DNA of 64,000 nt from assembly GCF_033095945.1 (NCBI RefSeq), contig NZ_AP026800.1, forward strand, positions 1,426,001 to 1,490,000, written 5' to 3'. Shown in pieces: positions 63,814 through 64,000 of the stretch. Both the position numbers and the translations under genes were made by a program. The notes under the pieces are model-generated. The model saw only the letters and a list, made by a program, of their open reading frames with translations. It did no database searches and was not told where the DNA came from. This DNA is from Bombiscardovia apis. Its GTDB lineage: Bacteria; Actinomycetota; Actinomycetes; Actinomycetales; Bifidobacteriaceae. How positions within the stretch are numbered: the stretch's first letter is position 1; every line of letters starts with the position of its first letter.

Positions 63814-64000
63814 ATGGACGAGCACAGCACACCAGCGGAGCAGCAGGAGCAATCGCAACCTCCGAGCATGACGGTAGCTTTCGACATGCTAGACATGCAA
63901 CTGCATGTGAACAGCGGCGAGAGCTTGGGCCTAGAAATCAATAATTGCAAACGTGACCCCAATGAACTCCTCGATATTGACGCTGGCAGCAACTTACTCG
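63814..64000 (+). CDS. Start of an unknown gene, cut by the window end
   Basis: Begins with ATG at 63814 after AAGGG and is open for 62 codons to the last base: MDEHSTPAEQQEQSQPPSMT, then VAFDMLDMQL. A polar start followed by beta-like segments; not recognised. Partial at its 3' end. Confidence 0.55.
   Translation, partial: MDEHSTPAEQQEQSQPPSMTVAFDMLDMQLHVNSGESLGLEINNCKRDPNELLDIDAGSNLL

Overview
The window looks like chromosomal DNA of a Bifidobacterium or close relative (Bifidobacteriaceae). This rests on moderate GC, an actinobacterial gene set (DUF3180 after folB/folK, DUF2530, a SenX3-like kinase beside phoU, EttA, class II LysS) and sugar or glycerol-phosphate ABC importers without their own ATPase. 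No rRNA, integrase, transposase or CRISPR array is visible. The species cannot be named from sequence alone.

Layout. 1-900: no protein gene I can support, but a strong promoter, a run of hairpins and a terminator on the + strand suggest a stand-alone RNA; a CAU tRNA follows on the - strand. 1-3.5 kb (-): a YkoE-type transporter component with a peptide-binding protein and a structured leader. 3.7-6.5 kb (+): ettA and a TesB thioesterase. 6.5-13.5 kb (-): a DUF3180 protein, fused folB-folK, ftsH, hpt, tilS and a PBP4-type peptidase, tightly spaced. 13.6-19 kb (-): an ABC exporter pair, a GT2 enzyme and an AI-2E-type permease. 19-29.9 kb: a second GT2, tRNA-Glu, an S10 peptidase, a frameshifted lepB, a UbiA-family prenyltransferase, trmB, galE, tRNA-Asp, tRNA-Phe, a small HTH protein, a tyrosine phosphatase, folA-thyA and an OsmC protein. 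30-37 kb: a UspA tandem protein, two secreted wall hydrolases (NlpC/P60 and CHAP), manA, a DUF2530 protein, and a histidine kinase divergent from phoU. 37-43.6 kb (-): an MFS exporter, a TetR-controlled ABC pair with two matching operators, gpmA and lysS. 43.8-48.5 kb: tRNA-Pro, a VOC protein and a WYL regulator sharing a palindrome, a MacB/FtsX-type ABC pair and a LOG-family protein. 49-52.4 kb (+): a UgpA-UgpE-UgpB-like importer whose binding protein is frameshifted. 52.5-54.9 kb: a DUF4391 protein, a DivIVA-repeat protein and a TipA-like MerR regulator.

55-64 kb is the accessory-looking end. It holds a cell-wall-anchored RCC1-repeat protein whose signal peptide is interrupted by an 11-G tract. 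Removing one G restores a single open frame of about 1,099 residues, so this is a strong candidate for on/off phase variation by slipped-strand mispairing. Next come a possible toxin/XRE-antitoxin pair with AT-rich palindromes and a three-gene cassette (DUF1266-like, acidic membrane protein, DUF1266), then an SDR oxidoreductase and the start of an unknown gene.

Other points: the kinase at 35.2-36.4 kb has Gln in place of the phosphoacceptor His; FolK lacks its usual catalytic signature and no folE or folP lies between ftsH and folB. Two further single-base frameshifts (lepB, ugpB) both fall in short G runs, so homopolymer errors in the assembly must be excluded before reading any of these as biology.
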